Positions 11,421-23,796 of a stretch of 64,000 bases of DNA are shown here, piece by piece; the stretch's first letter is position 1; every line of letters begins with the position of its first letter. Below the pieces are notes generated by a model, which ran no database searches, was not told the DNA's origin, and was given only the letters and a program-made list of their open reading frames with translations. The translations under genes were made by a program, and so were the position numbers. The stretch comes from Taenia hydatigena (lineage: Eukaryota; Platyhelminthes; Cestoda; Cyclophyllidea; Taeniidae), in contig JADWOT020000001.1 of assembly GCA_036345935.2 (NCBI GenBank), forward strand, positions 28,128,143 to 28,192,142, given 5' to 3'.

Positions 11421-12930
11421 TCACCGATGGAAGTGGCGACGAAGGCAATTCACCTCCATTGCTGTGATAATCCTTCTCAACAGTCGTCAATGCGCCACCC
11501 TTTGACCATTCCAGACACTGACAAAACAGACGCATTGCTCTTGCAGTGGGATTGCACGACATGATTGCAGTGCTCGTCAGACCAAAGCCATAAAAGTGAG
11601 GCGGTGAAGAAGAAGCTCCACATGTGTGGGAGCCATCAATACAAATTCTTGCAGAAAACCAGACACCCTATCTTCCCGCCACCATCGCCGTAACGAAGCA
11701 AAACACAATGCAATTGGTTCAAAATCGCCGCCCCTGTCAACAGCAGTAGTTTCGCATCCGTATGAACAAGTGCAAGATCACCTTTCATAACATGCCAAAC
11801 AACACTCCAGCCATAGTACTGCATCAGTTGCGATAATTCTGCACACAACGAACAAGGTTGTGCGCAGTGATGAATGCAGCATACACTTAAGCTAAAGTCA
11901 GAAAGAATTAAGGCTGCTAATATTCTCACTTCATAAACAACTTGAATTTGTTCCAAATTGTCAGTGTCTTTACGTCTTCAACTGCAACGCTACGTTCGGC
12001 ATTACTAAAGCTCGGTGTAGTACGGGGAGTTGTGTCATTAATGCATGGCCTTATGATGCAAAACGAATTGTCGGGCATCCAAGGCGTCATGTAGGGGTGG
12101 AGGCGATGATCTCATTCACGTTTCCTTCCTTTGCAGCATAATGAGGTCAGTGTGTCCGTGGAGTAAATGAGTCACTAGCTAAAAGGCATTGGGTACACTA
12201 CTGTTAGTGAATTGAACTGAGAGGGACCAGCATCGTCGTAGTGTGTAGACAGGCATGGTGGTGCACACTGAATAATGCATGACTTGCAGTCGAAAGTAGG
12301 AGCAAGTGGGCATGTGGACGACTGGCATGGCAAGCGCTTGAATCTACCAAGCAAAGTGAATGGCGTTTTGCAGAGGACACCGCCTCCCCACCACAATGTG
12401 GCTCACAGCAGATGAGTTTAATTACACACGTACACCTGTGGTGAGTTGGTGGAGCAGTTGAGTTGTGACAAGTGCGCCCTACACTACATTGCGTTGTTTG
12501 CAGATCACTCATGCCCTGCCTAACTCTATGCTCACTTCCCTTTTCATTTCACATAGGCCCATATGGAGGCAGGAGGTCAAATTGAAGGTGGCGTTGTCAT
12601 TCACAACACTGTCGCATATCCACTGCAAATGGACGACTCTCAACATGGAGGCACAAGTGGCTATCTACCAACTACTCATGCGTTTGCACCTAAACCTGCC
12701 TGCCCCTCCTCCGGTTTGTCTCTTTACCCGTCTGTCTGCTGTCTGATGTCTGCCTACCTACCAACCTGCATGTGTCGCGCTGTCTGTCAGCAGAATTCAA
12801 GTCGTATTGATTGCCTCCACCCAATAAATCAATCAATCAAGCAATCAAGCAAGCAACCAATCGGCATGTCGCATTTGAACGTCACTTGCACTTTTACGTA
12901 CACACGCTGAGGTAGGTTCGCTGCAGCCAC
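11421..12930. other. Interval of the left arm not present in the right arm
   Basis: About 1.5 kb that has no partner in the mirror copy, so it was either inserted on the left or deleted on the right. Frames at 11636-11956 (minus), 12204-12512 (minus) and 12563-12910 (plus) overlap one another on both strands and show no convincing splice sites. No gene is called. Confidence 0.4.
12822..12860 (+). repeat. Degenerate ATCA/AGCA tetranucleotide repeat
   Basis: AATCAATCAATCAAGCAATC and onward, an imperfect tetranucleotide array just upstream of the five-exon gene. Confidence 0.8.
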
Positions 12931-13945
12931 TTTATGCCAGGCTTCTGTTAATAGAAAATGAGCAATTACGTAGTTGATATTGCGAGAGCCGAGGAAGACT
13001 TCCTCCTGAGCATCCTCTTCTGCGTGTACAGGTACATGCAGATGAGGGAAGCTCGTCGGAGATGTCTGTGTGCAGCTCCGAGTGTTCAATCTGCTGGTAA
13101 GTGTGCGATTGAGCGGCGTCAGCGTCACTAATAACACTGTGTGTTTCAGAGGAGGGCGAGCTGGTCGTGATTGAGGAGGCGGAGCCAGCACAGCCAACAC
13201 AGCCGTCGGAGTCAACGGAGCCGGAGGAGCTCGCGGAGGAGGAGGAGGAGGAGGAGGAGATGCTAATGCCATCATCGCCGTCTCAAGCATCGCTGGCCTC
13301 ACCCATCCTGTCCCAGTCCTCCCCATCTCAGTCCTCTATATCCTCCAGTACGTTGCTTGAACATGGTCTATCTCATCCTTCGTTTCTCATGTCTACTCCC
13401 TCCACGCTTTCTTACTGCCTACCCCTTCCCTCATTCTGTGTCTCCCATTTCTTTCAGGCATCCATGCATTCATTTTATGCATTCATTCATTCATTCATTG
13501 ATGAGACTCACTCTCGAACCAATTCGGTGTGGTGAACCACTTCGCTGTCTACTTCTCCTCCTCCTCCACCTTCTTTTCCATTCCCTTCACGTAGGCTTAG
13601 AGGTGAACTACGAAGTGGAGGACTTGCTCATTCCTCACCAGGACCGTGAGGGGCAGGCGCAGGGAGAAGGGTCAGCTATGTCACCCACCACCAGTGGCAC
13701 GCCCACCTCCCACTACCTCAGCGCCTCCTCACCCAATCACGTGGTTGGTGCCTCGTGGGGAGGTGGCGACAATGATGCAGTGCAGCCAATGAGAGTGCCA
13801 ATTACACATGGATCGTCATCATCGCTCGTCCGTCTCGAGGGTAGGCAGGAGTCGGTGGAGGCCAACACTCCCCCACCAATCCGCTCATCCACTCACGAAA
13901 TCGTTAGTCCAGACAGCACGTCGGGTGAGTGAATACCACCTACCA
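12930..13945 (+). repeat. Left arm, part 2, of the inverted duplication (carries exons 1-3 of the five-exon gene)
   Basis: Matches the reverse complement of 15313-16158. Homology ends just after the donor of exon 3 (GTGAGTGA..CCACCTACC). The last two exons of the gene are therefore outside the duplicated block and exist only once. Confidence 0.75.
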
Positions 13946-14399
13946 CCCACCTCTCTCCACTCTCTACCAACCCATCCATCATCCATCACCCATCGTCCAT
14001 CGTCATCGGCGTCGTCATCATCATCGATTTTTCTCTCATTTGACAGTTGGATCGGAGGCTCGTCAACAGTCCCTTCGCCTTTCAGTAAGTGCGCCTTCTT
14101 CTACCTATACTACTACTACCACCACTACTAATACTACCACTACGACTGCTTCTGCTGTTGATGCTGCTATCTACTTTATTCTTGCCTCATTATATCGTGC
14201 GATTTTGATGACACATACATGTGCGTAGCACACGCGACTGCAATTCCTCTACACTCTCCTCTCTTCCCTCCCTTCTCTCCCCTCCCCCACCCACCCTTTT
14301 TCTCCCTCAATACGCCTTTTGCCTTTGCAGTGGAGAAGACGCCTTCGTAACAACATCCGACGCGTGCTGCGCTCACTTTCTTCTTGCTGTCGCCGTTGA
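12958..14399 (+). CDS. Five-exon gene, unrecognised 257-residue protein
   Basis: The exons are 12958-13096, 13150-13347, 13595-13924, 14047-14084 and 14331-14399. All four introns (53, 247, 122 and 246 nt) are GT-AG, and the phases join in frame to a TGA at 14397-14399 (258 codons). The start ATG is preceded by an in-frame TAG at 12952, so it is the first possible start unless AATAG is an acceptor. The protein has a short hydrophobic segment near residues 15-25 (DFLLSILFCVYRYM), a basic Cys motif (REARRRCLC), an acidic run (about residues 75-90, poly-Glu from a GAG tract), long Ser/Pro/Thr-rich regions, and an Arg-rich C-terminus starting WRRRLRNN and ending CCRR. The first exon could instead be internal. 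A broken mirror copy lies at 15313-16158. I do not recognise the family, and disorder dominates the sequence. Confidence 0.55.
13234..13260 (+). repeat. GAG trinucleotide tract coding for Glu
   Basis: Eight or so GAG/GAA units inside exon 2 of the five-exon gene. The mirror copy has only about four, so this tract has changed length since the duplication. Confidence 0.85.
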
Positions 14400-14579
14400 T
14401 GCTGTAGTTGCTGCTGTTGCCGTTATCGTTTCGGGTTCAGTGACCCGTAAATGCAATGCTTTTTTACATGCTTGATTGAAACAGATGGTGCCTTATTAGC
14501 GCCACCAACACAGCGTCCAAACCATGGGAGAGTGGGTAGACGGACGCTCCTCATCGCCAAAGGCCGACGTCATGTTTGC

Positions 14580-15312
14580 TGCCATCTGAAAACGCAGCTT
14601 ACACCCCACCAACCAACAAGATGTTAGGCGGGATATGGTACAAGTGCTCATCTTTTGTGAAGGTGATCGACACTTGCAAGTCAATGTAGGTAAGGTCAGT
14701 CCATTGCTCCAATTGAGCAACGCGTCTATTCGTTTTGAATATGAACTTTGCTACAAAACACATGCTTGAAGTAAATAGACGTGCACGACTAATTGACAAA
14801 ATGACATTCCTCGCTGTCGTTTAAACCACTTTTACGACTTGTTGGCAAACCTTACAGCATCACTATTATGCATTTGCATTACTGATATACAAATATTAAA
14901 AACTTTCTCATTTAGCGCGCTTTGTAAATTGCCATTAGTACGTTCGCTACTCAAATTATACGCAAAAGTCGAAAATGTTGGTATTTGTCGTAATTATGAT
15001 TCCATCAAAAATACATAGAAATTCAAAGTTTGTTTGTTTTACCGGACGAACTTTGAACTGATTAGCCAGATTTGTGCACGGCTTGCGTAAGTGGTGCGCG
15101 CTTTTGGGGGTAAATTTTGTGGAATAATGCGCCTTTATCCGCTGCCAAAAGTTGGGAGCTTGGTAAGCACTGAGTATCTTTTGATTACTTTTAGTTAGTC
15201 AGTTGCTGTGAGGTAGTTTAAATGTCGATTTGTTCCCTTTATACACACTTGTTAGAGTAGACGCAAATACCTCTTAATGTGGCTGTTGACGGTTACTTTT
15301 CAACTGCAGGGT
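14580..15312 (-). repeat. Partial R module in reverse orientation
   Basis: Reverse complement of about 8680-9267 of R-A, extended by about 100 bp that R-A lacks but R-D and the tandem copy have (GTAAGCTACGTTTTCAGATGGCA; here it ends at GCCATCTG). It lies between the two arms of the inverted duplication and joins the right arm directly at about 15312. It contains the conserved frame MRLYPLPKVG followed by a donor-like GTAAGC. Confidence 0.75.
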
Positions 15313-16158
15313 TGGTAGGTGGTGGTCACTCACCCGTCGTGCTGTCTGGACTAACGATTTCGTGAGTCGATGAGCGGATTGGTGGGGGAGTGTTGGCCTC
15401 CACCGACTCCTGCCTACCCTCGAGACGGACGAGCGATGATGACGATCCATGTGTAATTGGCACTCTCATTGGCTGCACCGCATCATTGTCGCCACCTCCT
15501 TACGAGGCACCAACCACGTGGTTGGGTGAGGAGGCGCTGAGGTAGTGGGAGGTGGGCGTGCCACTGGTGGTGGGTGACATAGCTGACCCTTCTCCCTGCG
15601 CCTGCCCCTCACGGTCCTGGTGAGGAATGAGCAAGTCCTCCACTTCGTAGTTCACCTGTTAGCCTGCGTGAAGGGAAGAAGTGGTTCACCACACCGAATT
15701 GGTTCTAGAGTGAGTCTCATCAATGAATGAGTGAATGAAGGCATAAAATGAATGCGTGGAGGGAGTAGACATGAAAAACGAGGACTGGGACAGGGTGGTT
15801 GAGGCCAGCGATGCTTGAGACGGCGATGATGGCATTAGCGTCTCCTCCTCCTCCGCGACCTCCTCCAACTCCGTTGACTCCGACGGCTGCAATGGCTGCG
15901 TTGGCTGTGCTGGCTCTACCTCCTCAATCACGACCAGCTCGCCCTCCTCTGAAATACACAGTAACGCTGACGCTGCTCAATCGCACAACGCTTACCAGCA
16001 GATTGAACACTCGGCACTGCACACAGACAGCTCCGACGAGCTTCGCTCATCTGCATGTAGCTGTACACGCAGAAGAGAATGCTCAGGGGGAAGTCCTCCT
16101 CGGCTCCTTCAATGTCTACTACGTGCATGATGACTTTGAATTGCCGCAAGACTAACAT
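15313..16158 (-). pseudogene. Broken mirror copy of the five-exon gene (exons 1-3)
   Basis: The minus strand carries counterparts of exons 1 to 3. Exon 1 reads LSILFCVYSYMQMSEARR, its donor and acceptor are intact, and exon 2 reads EPAQPTQPLQPSESTELEEV. The end of exon 2 and its donor are deleted, joining SLAS..LSQSS to intron sequence (GTTTTTCATGTCTACTCC). The exon 3 acceptor (ACGCAG) is followed by GCTAAC, which gives an in-frame TAA in the phase used by the intact copy. Exons 4 and 5 are missing. It is therefore very unlikely to make the full protein. Confidence 0.7.
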
Positions 16159-16311
16159 GATTGATCGTTCTCTATGTTCTTACTTAGGCCACATGGGCAT
16201 GGGATGTGCTGCCTAGCGATACGATTGTTTGCGTTGAAATTAATAAAGGTGATGAAGGACAACTAATTTTCCTTGTAATTATTATTTGGAGGAGAGAACT
16301 GACTGGTTGGG

Positions 16312-16756
16312 TGATTTGTTTGTGTTGCGCGTGGGTAGTGGCTGCGTGTGATAGGTTGTAAGTATGCTGCAGTGCTTGTGTTTCGTACTGTGTTTGTGTA
16401 TGTGTTGTATGCGTTTGGGCTGCGATCATGAAGAGTCGTTGTTAGTTGGCTGTGGGAGGAGAGTGGAGAATCTGAAGAGCCTCATTCCTCTTCTAAGACG
16501 GAGAAGAAGAAGTATTAATGGAAATGTGAATGCTCATAGGAAGCTCGGTATTGAGGGATGTGTGACGCGCGATCAAATTAGACAGATAGATAGATGGATG
16601 GAAGGAAGAAAGGAAGGAACGAAGGAAGGAAGGAGGGAGGGATGAAGACTTGGGTTTGTGAAGGTGTAGGCGAGAGGAAGAAGTGAGGAGTAGTGAAGTT
16701 GTGAGCTGCACAGAAGCGAGAGTTGTGAATTGAGGAACCGTGGAGATGGGGTAGGG
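16312..16756 (-). repeat. Right arm, part 1, of the inverted duplication
   Basis: Reverse complement of 10984-11420. It includes an expanded GATA/GGAA tract at 16581-16642. The arm ends where family R copy B begins (CTTGACAGAG). Confidence 0.7.
16581..16642 (+). repeat. Purine-rich simple repeat (GATA then GGAA/GGGA units)
   Basis: GACAGATAGATAGATGGATGG followed by about 40 bases of GGAAG and GGAGG units. The opposite strand of the mirror arm (about 11100-11145) is shorter and more mixed. Confidence 0.85.
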
Positions 16757-18469
16757 TAGCTGTCGTGTCTCTTGACAGAGTTAATCAAAAAGTTCAGATC
16801 ATTCCACACAAAAGTAATCCTGTTAAATTGTCGAGCGCTCTCACCTCTATCATGATCAACTATCCCAGTAGAACCGAACCTGTTTTCACAATTGCATTCT
16901 GGTTACTGGCAGATCAGGTAAGTTTAGACAATTAGCAGTCATGTCATGACAGCTACCACAAGAGGTAGAAGGTCAGCTGGCACTCTACTGCATGGAACAA
17001 CTGCCAATGTAATTGATGCTCAAATCAGGAAGTACTTACGAAGTTGGCCACTGTACCACTGCGTCTACGTATAGTGAGATGTGCAGGCACCGCAACCGAA
17101 AAATTGTCATCTGAAAACGTAGCTTACACCCCACCAGCCAACAAGATGTTAGGCGGGATTTGGTACAAGTGCTCATCTTTTGTGAAGATGATCGACACTT
17201 GCAAGTCAATGTGAGTAAGGTCAGTTTATTGCTCCAATTGAGCAACGCGTCTATTTATTTTGAATATGAGCTTTGCTACAAAACACATGCTAAAAGTAAA
17301 TTGAAGTGAACAACCAATTGACGAAATGACGTTACTCATTGTTTTCGAACTGCTTTTACGATTTGCTGACGGACCTCACAATATCACTATTATGCATTTA
17401 TATTACTAATATGTAAATATTAACAGTGTTCTCATTTTGTGCACTTTGTAAACTGTTATTGGTATGCTTGCTGCCCAAATTATACCAAAAGTCGAAACTG
17501 TTGGTAATTGTCGTAATTATGGTTCCATCAAAAATACATAAAAATTTAAAGCTTATTTGTTTCATCGGACGAACTTTGAACTGATTAGCCAGATTTGTGC
17601 GCGGCTTGCGTAGTTTGCACGTGTTTTCGGGGGGAGATTTTTTGGATAAATGCGCCTTCATCTGCTGCCAAAAGTTGGGAAGCCAGTAAGTATCAAGCAT
17701 TTTTTTATTATTTTTGGTTAGCTAGTTGTTGTGAGGTACTTTAAATGTCGATTTGTTTCCTTTATACACATACTTGTTAGAGTAGACGCAAAGGCATCTT
17801 AATGTGGCTGTTGACGGTTTCTTTTTATCTGCAGGGTCTTCTCACGTGCATTCTTTCCTGTATAGATATAAATTTCGACTGTTTTTGCGGTTTGTGAGGT
17901 TATTTGTTTTTACTGACGTTTGAATTTGAGCATTGGGGCGTGATTTTGTGGAGAGGAGCTTGGAAATTACGTGCTTGGTGCTTTCTTGCAAATAAGCACC
18001 AATTTTACGAGTGTGCCGATGTATGCTTTTGCCTTTACCAGTTTATTTGTTAGACCAACCGTTTCAGAAACAGCCGCGGTTGCTCTCATAACTTTGTGAT
18101 TTCCATTTGCACTGCCTGATCGCGTTGATGTTGTTACTGCAAAACACTTCTTTGGATTGAGTGCGATTGATTTAACTGTTTTTAAGCAGTTCCTTATTTT
18201 AGTAAGAATGAGTTTTGATGAATGAGGTCCAATTTGATAAAGGGATTTGCAACTTTGGTAAAGTGAACGCAAAAGTCTCATATTATGGCTGTTAGGACGT
18301 TTTGTTTTCCAACTACGATGCCTACTCACGCACACTTTTCGCTGTATGACACCTCGAGTGATAAGTTAAGATTGTTTTGGCAATTTGTAATTTGTTTGCT
18401 TTCTCACTACGAAGTGTTAACCATATTTATAAATCTTATTATGCATTATTTAGCTCGTTTTTGTGCTAG

Positions 18470-18840
18470 AATGGACACTGAAGAAGAAGAAGCTGCATCA
18501 GTAATGAGTGCGAATCTCGTCTTTGTTATCACTTTACACATTTCTCAGGTAAGATTGGATTGTGCTAAATGAGTTGTTGTTGTCCTTTTTCGTGTGGGCA
18601 GCGATGAAATCAATGTGCGTCCATATGTTGGATGGGAAAGTGCTGTTCTCCTTTACCTGCTTCACCTGCGCTATTTCCATTACTGTGATATGGGTGTTGT
18701 TGGCGCACATATGGATGGCGGAGGAGTGGATGCAGGACGAGGGTTGTTTGTTGTGTCGATATGATCCCTGCTGTGAAACATGTTGTGTAGAGGGCCTTGG
18801 TGATGGCTTAATCGTAGGTTGCTCGGCTTTGACGGCATGA
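18470..18840 (+). other. Exon-like pair inside R-B with a 50-nt intron
   Basis: An acceptor-like GTGCTAG precedes MDTEEEEAASVMSANLVF..HISQ, which ends at CAG/GTAAGA. About 50 nt later TGTGGGCAG precedes a frame with a hydrophobic run (FTCFTCAISITVIWVLLAHI). R-D keeps both splice sites (30980-31140 region). R-A has lost the donor and intron by a deletion. The phases do not join in frame in R-B or R-D (stop after the join), so if this was a gene it is now broken or the model is wrong. Confidence 0.25.
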
Positions 18841-21800
18841 GTTGGTGTCTCTGAGTGTGGTGGACGCAGCAGGGTTAGGAGCGGAGGAAGAAGGAATGGC
18901 TAGTGTGAAGCTTGGGCATCACTACACAGACTGTACTTTGTAGCAGTCCTAAGTGTTTGCTTGTTGAGGTGCCTGTTTCTTTTTCTCCTATTAGTAGTTA
19001 TGTTTGTGTATGTTAGCTTTGCAGCGCTTTGGAATCCCGCACATTGGTCTTTCCATTGTTTGTTTTTTTTCCTTTTTAGACGCCACAAACTTACCTTGGT
19101 GGTTGTGATGGTGAAGTAACATGTGATGAGTGTGTGGAATGGTAGGCAATGCAAGATGGCGTGATTCGCGGTGGCGGTGGCGGCGGTAGCGTCTTTGTCT
19201 GGATTGTGCGATGCGACTGTTGGCATGGACGACAGGGTCTACTACTGCTATTATGCCTCCGTATGTTTGTCTTCGCGGGCATGGGTGGCTGGGTGATTAA
19301 GTGGGTGGGTGGCGGCGAAGGAGGGGAAAGGCTAGGGAGCTCTGCCGTGGGTGTGTGAAAGAGTGAAGGAGACGTTCACTTACGACGACGACAACGACAA
19401 CGAATGGAAGCGCTATGGGCCAGAGTTCGATGGTGGCAATTGCGGTATGTCTTGTTTCCGCAGGTACGGAAATGTTTTTGCGGTGGGAGGGTGGAAGTTA
19501 ATTTGTTGCTGACCGTAAAGGTGATGAATGGTGGTGCATCATCTTAGAGGAGGTAAGTAAGTGGGTAGGTCTCCACTGTTGGATGTGTTGGGCGCGAACT
19601 ATTGGGAGGAGGCGGGGCGACTGTCGTGCTTCTCCTACTACTATTGCGACTTGGCCTTAGGAGTGAGAATGGATGGAAAAGGAGGGGATGGGAAGGACCA
19701 TGTAGGGAGTGTCTGGGGTAGAAAGCTGGGGTGGTTTCCGACCTTATCTAAACTAATTGCTATCGGTGTTGGGGCTGGGCTGAGGTTAGGATGGGATGCG
19801 GTTTGTACGCTGTGGCGTGTCACTTGGGTGGATTCGTGGTGGTCCCTCGTGTCGGCATGGGGATTGGGTGTTGTTTTTGAAGTTGTCAGTTTCCGTGTAT
19901 TCTGAAAGGGTAGGAAGTGTTGGAGGAAAAGGATCGGTAACCACGTTTGAAAGACTGTCTCCTTCTCTTCAAAAGTCGTTGAAAGAAGAAGTGTGGCGAT
20001 TAGGTGTTGTTCAAAGCGATTGAGTGGGTCCTTCGCAATAGCAAGGGACGATGTTTTAAAATGTGCATATTTCGTATTCGAGTGTTCTAGTGCATTCGAG
20101 GAAGCTGTGACTATGGCAGTGAAGGAAACAAATTATCTAGCAGAAATGTGAAATAGTGTCTGATTTGGCTCCATCCGAGTGTGTGACGAGGGTGGCTCTG
20201 ATTACAGCCAGTGCTTAAGTAATGCTGTAGCCTCGATTTTCTAAATTGGATTTCTTGTAGAAAAAGTGGTTAGGATAATGCGAGGGTAGTAGGATGGAAA
20301 TGCCAGTCATGAAATAATATTTTGTGCTCGTTTATGCCGACTTACAAAGGGTAGTGGTGGGGACGCAGGATTGGTTGGAATGAGCCTCCCTTTTGGGTGT
20401 TAGGCGGATGGGAGAGTGGAAGAGGATGGGAAAGTAGTGATGCGTGTGAAGTGACGGAAAAGGCGTCTTTTGCACTTGTAGCGAGCCAGGCGGTATGAAT
20501 GTGTCACGGAGTGGCCTCGTGGACACGTTGGCGTGAATGCTGGGACCAATTTTGCTTCCGTATCGGCCGGCGGTGTCATTGGTGGTGGTGGTGGCGGTAG
20601 TGCCGGCGATCGATCCTCCTTCAATGATCCATGGCTTCAATGAGCAGTCTTGAGGCGCTGTTTACTGACTCACTCACTCACTCACCCATCCAGCAACTCA
20701 CCCGCCAGCCCAAGCTCTGCCTGATGTCGTCGAGGACAGGATGTTTGGAAGAGGTGGTTGGAAGTACCCTCCCGTGTGTGCAGAATACCACACGTGAACT
20801 TGTTCTCCTTCCCTCCCCTGCCCTGCTCTGCCTTGCCCTGCCCTCCTGTCTTCCTCTCCCTTCTGCCGCCAACGCCGCTGCTGCTTCTGCTCCTTATGGT
20901 AATGTGAATACTTTAGCTATCATTATTGATGCTACCATTGGTAATGATCAACTATTGCTACTGTTGCAATCAGTAAAGGCGCCTTTCTTCCTTCGGAATA
21001 TGCAGGATGTGTTGGATATTTAGGAGTAGGTTAGGGACACTACGCCGACATTTAGTGATCATTTATTTACCCATTCCTGATTTATTAATTCATTCCTGCC
21101 CAACTGTACACATTGAAGAAGTTGTGAAGAAGTTGACTGGGCATTTAGCACCCTGCGTCATTGCTGGTGACATTGGCTGACGCAGTTGAGCTCTTGTCTG
21201 ATGGCACCAATGAAAATATTATCCATTGCTCCTTTGAGGCGGTGCATCAGGCATAAAACAGTTGTTTGCGCGTCTACTCTCCTCCACGCATTCTCCACCA
21301 TTTGGTGTGAGTTGGTATCTCTGCAGGTGGTCACGTGTAAGAACTCTCGGTCGACGAACGGGGTCGCCAGTTCAATCATGGAAGAGCAATTACTGACCGA
21401 AAGTGCCCACAACAACCTCTGGAAGTGCATCGAAATGGAGATCGGTTAAGCAAGCGTATTTGACGCAGTTGAAATGAGCGCCCTGAGGTAGTATCAACCG
21501 CAAAGATGGAGCCAGCTTACCACCACCAAGGGGACCGTCTCTGAAAAGACAGCTGAGAAATGTCACTACATAAATGAAATGAGTAGAACCTTGATTACAA
21601 GTTCATTATAACATGCATGCATGAGAGTTCTTCCAGAATTCCAGACAATAGTCCTCCATAGCCTAGAATTTTATTGTTCTTATGTGACCATCTAACACTC
21701 GTTTTCTAATCAGTCGAGCTGCTGTGCAAAAAATAAAAGTAACTATTCTTATGACGGGTCTATCCTACAATTTTCCCATTGGCTACCACTCAGCCAATCA

Positions 21801-22478
21801 GATGTTCCAGAAGTCTATTCACGGTCAATAAGAAATCTGACCAATTAAAAGAAACGGAACATGTAATTAGACATTTCCCGACATAAATCCGATGTTTGCT
21901 TGCAGCTATGCAGGCTGGTTAGTGGACATAAAAACCTCCTGGAACTCGTCACTTTCCATTAGCTATTGACCAGCAAATCAGATGACGTTTAGCCGAGGAG
22001 AGATTTACGGTCCCCTTAGGGGATACCTGGATCGGCATTTTGGGGTCTTCGTCAAATCATCTTAGTTCTAATCTTACATCAAGTACATGATATCATTGTT
22101 GTAAGTCGACAGAGCAACCCGGTCCATGCTAAATGAGGTTTAGGAACGATTTTGTATCAAGTACTAAGTTACTTTACGTCGCAAGGGATTGCCCTGACCA
22201 CTGCCTATTCAATATCGTAATAAAGGCTTCGTTTCATAAGCGCAAAGCTACTCAAATAAACATTTTGCCATTCTTTTGCGACTTTTAATAAGACCTTATA
22301 CGACATCACCCAAGCTAGCTTCTTTTGAGCAAATAAACGTAGTCCTCATGAGTTCTCCCCTGCCCCGTGGAGGTACATATGTAATTGTGTAAATGAGATG
22401 CTGGAGCCAATGACAAATCATTGCGTTTCCACTTGTGAGGGTCATAGCACTCCTCAGAATGTGAAAATTTAAGCACCT

Positions 22479-22663
22479 TGCAACATCCCGAGACTCCCTT
22501 GAAGGCAAGAGAGGGCGCATTACTATGGCAGAATATGCATATTCAATAAACAAAGGGCACGGGAATGCTGGCATGTCTCAGAGGCCAGGCCACGCGACTA
22601 GGACAACATGGCCACCCAAGTCAGGGTAGCCGAAAGTGGCAGTCAAACAAACGAGGTATTACA
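22479..22663 (+). mobile_element. Solo LTR-like element, 185 bp, in R-B
   Basis: Same site as the elements at 1749-1933 and 57030-57214. It starts TGCAACATCCCGAGACTCCC, holds CATATTCAATAAACAAAGG (poly(A)-type signal) near position 75 and ends GGTATTACA. The flanks are CACCT and CACTC. Because R-A, R-B and R-C all have it at one site, it was inserted before those copies split. Confidence 0.6.
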
Positions 22664-23004
22664 CACTCGTTCCTCAATGCGTGTGTGTGAACTGGAACAC
22701 CCCATCAGGAACCGATGCCAGCATTGTTGTCTACTCCATTGCTAACACATTTGACACTGAGGTGTGGAAGCAGCATTGTCTCCCTTTGACGACGAGTTTC
22801 ACCCTTTATAATCTAAAGCCAATTCAAACCACTTTTGTCGCCGTTTGTGTACGCATTGATGGGAGAGATTCTGACGACAGAGAGCACCTTGGTACCCTAC
22901 ACCTGCTTTGGAGCGCGATGAGTTCTCTATGCTCGATTTTGCTGAAAGCTGGACCACCACTACTACCACTACTACTACTGCTTAGGACTAGCCATATCTA
23001 CTAG
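22636..23004 (+). other. Reading frame of 122 codons, kept open in R-B and R-C
   Basis: The frame begins inside the LTR with GTG and continues through NWNTPSGTDASIVVY, FDTEVWKQH, IDGRDSDDREHLG and a Leu-rich end. The R-C counterpart (57187-57588) is open and extends further. The R-A counterpart (about 1430-1730, minus) has an in-frame TAG and a later TGA. B and C differ mostly at amino-acid-changing positions. No family is recognised. It could be a relic exon next to an LTR insertion. Confidence 0.25.
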
Positions 23005-23796
23005 AATCAATTCTGCAACGCTGCCCATGTATCGTAACCGCTACTACTAATTAAGTTCGCAGACTCATTAGTAGTAGTACTGCCTGGCACTAAATAAACT
23101 ACTGCTGAGAGTTGGACAGTCGCTCCTCAATGTGAGCAGTTGCCAGTTAGTTGACGTGTAGAATTCGACACCAATTATTGCTATTATAATGGGGCAAATT
23201 TGTGGTTGTATCAAATGGGGGAGGAGGAAGCGTCTGTCACGACTGGAAGAAGCCCCTCAAAGATCCGCAGACCTGCCCAGACTTCTACTGCAGTAACCAC
23301 GACTGGCGGTGACTCGACCTGCGCTGCTTTGGCCATTGTAACTCTACTAGCTTTCGTGGCTGCTATGCTTTCGTGACCTTTCTCGTAGGTCCGTACAACC
23401 AATCACCAAGCGCCTCAGCTACTATGAATGGTGCAGCTCCCTGTTTGCGTTCATCAAAAGGGCTGTTTATTTTCTATTGCAGATTTCATTAAATACGAAA
23501 GATAGTTAGATCGGCAATCATCTATCCATGCAATGCCTTTACTTCCACTGAAGTGTGCAACTGCTGTAAACAAATGTTAAATGGCAACGGACTAAAGGTG
23601 TTAGCATTTGCATTCGTCTTCATCGACACTGAAAGGAGTTTACCCCTGTTAGTAACTACTCCTACCTGTAAGAATCCATGTGGGAATATCGAATGGCGCC
23701 GCTACCTGCAACAGGTGACTTACTCGATTATGCGGTCCAGCTCATGCCTGATTGATCCACGATTTGGCACAAAGCAATTGTCTTGTGCACCCCATA

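Larger units (their letters stand above)
16757..23796 (-). repeat. R-B: reverse copy of family R
   Basis: Collinear with R-A in reverse. It has three deletions relative to R-A: about 1.8 kb (R-A 2915-4727, junction near 21047), about 600 bp (R-A 6057-6662, junction near 19868) and about 170 bp (R-A 5822-5993, near 19937). It extends beyond R-A at both ends: 16757-17060 matches the R-D tail near 32770-33140, and 23010-23796 matches R-C 57560-58592. It carries the LTR at 22479-22663. The end near 23796 is where similarity to R-C stops. Confidence 0.8.
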
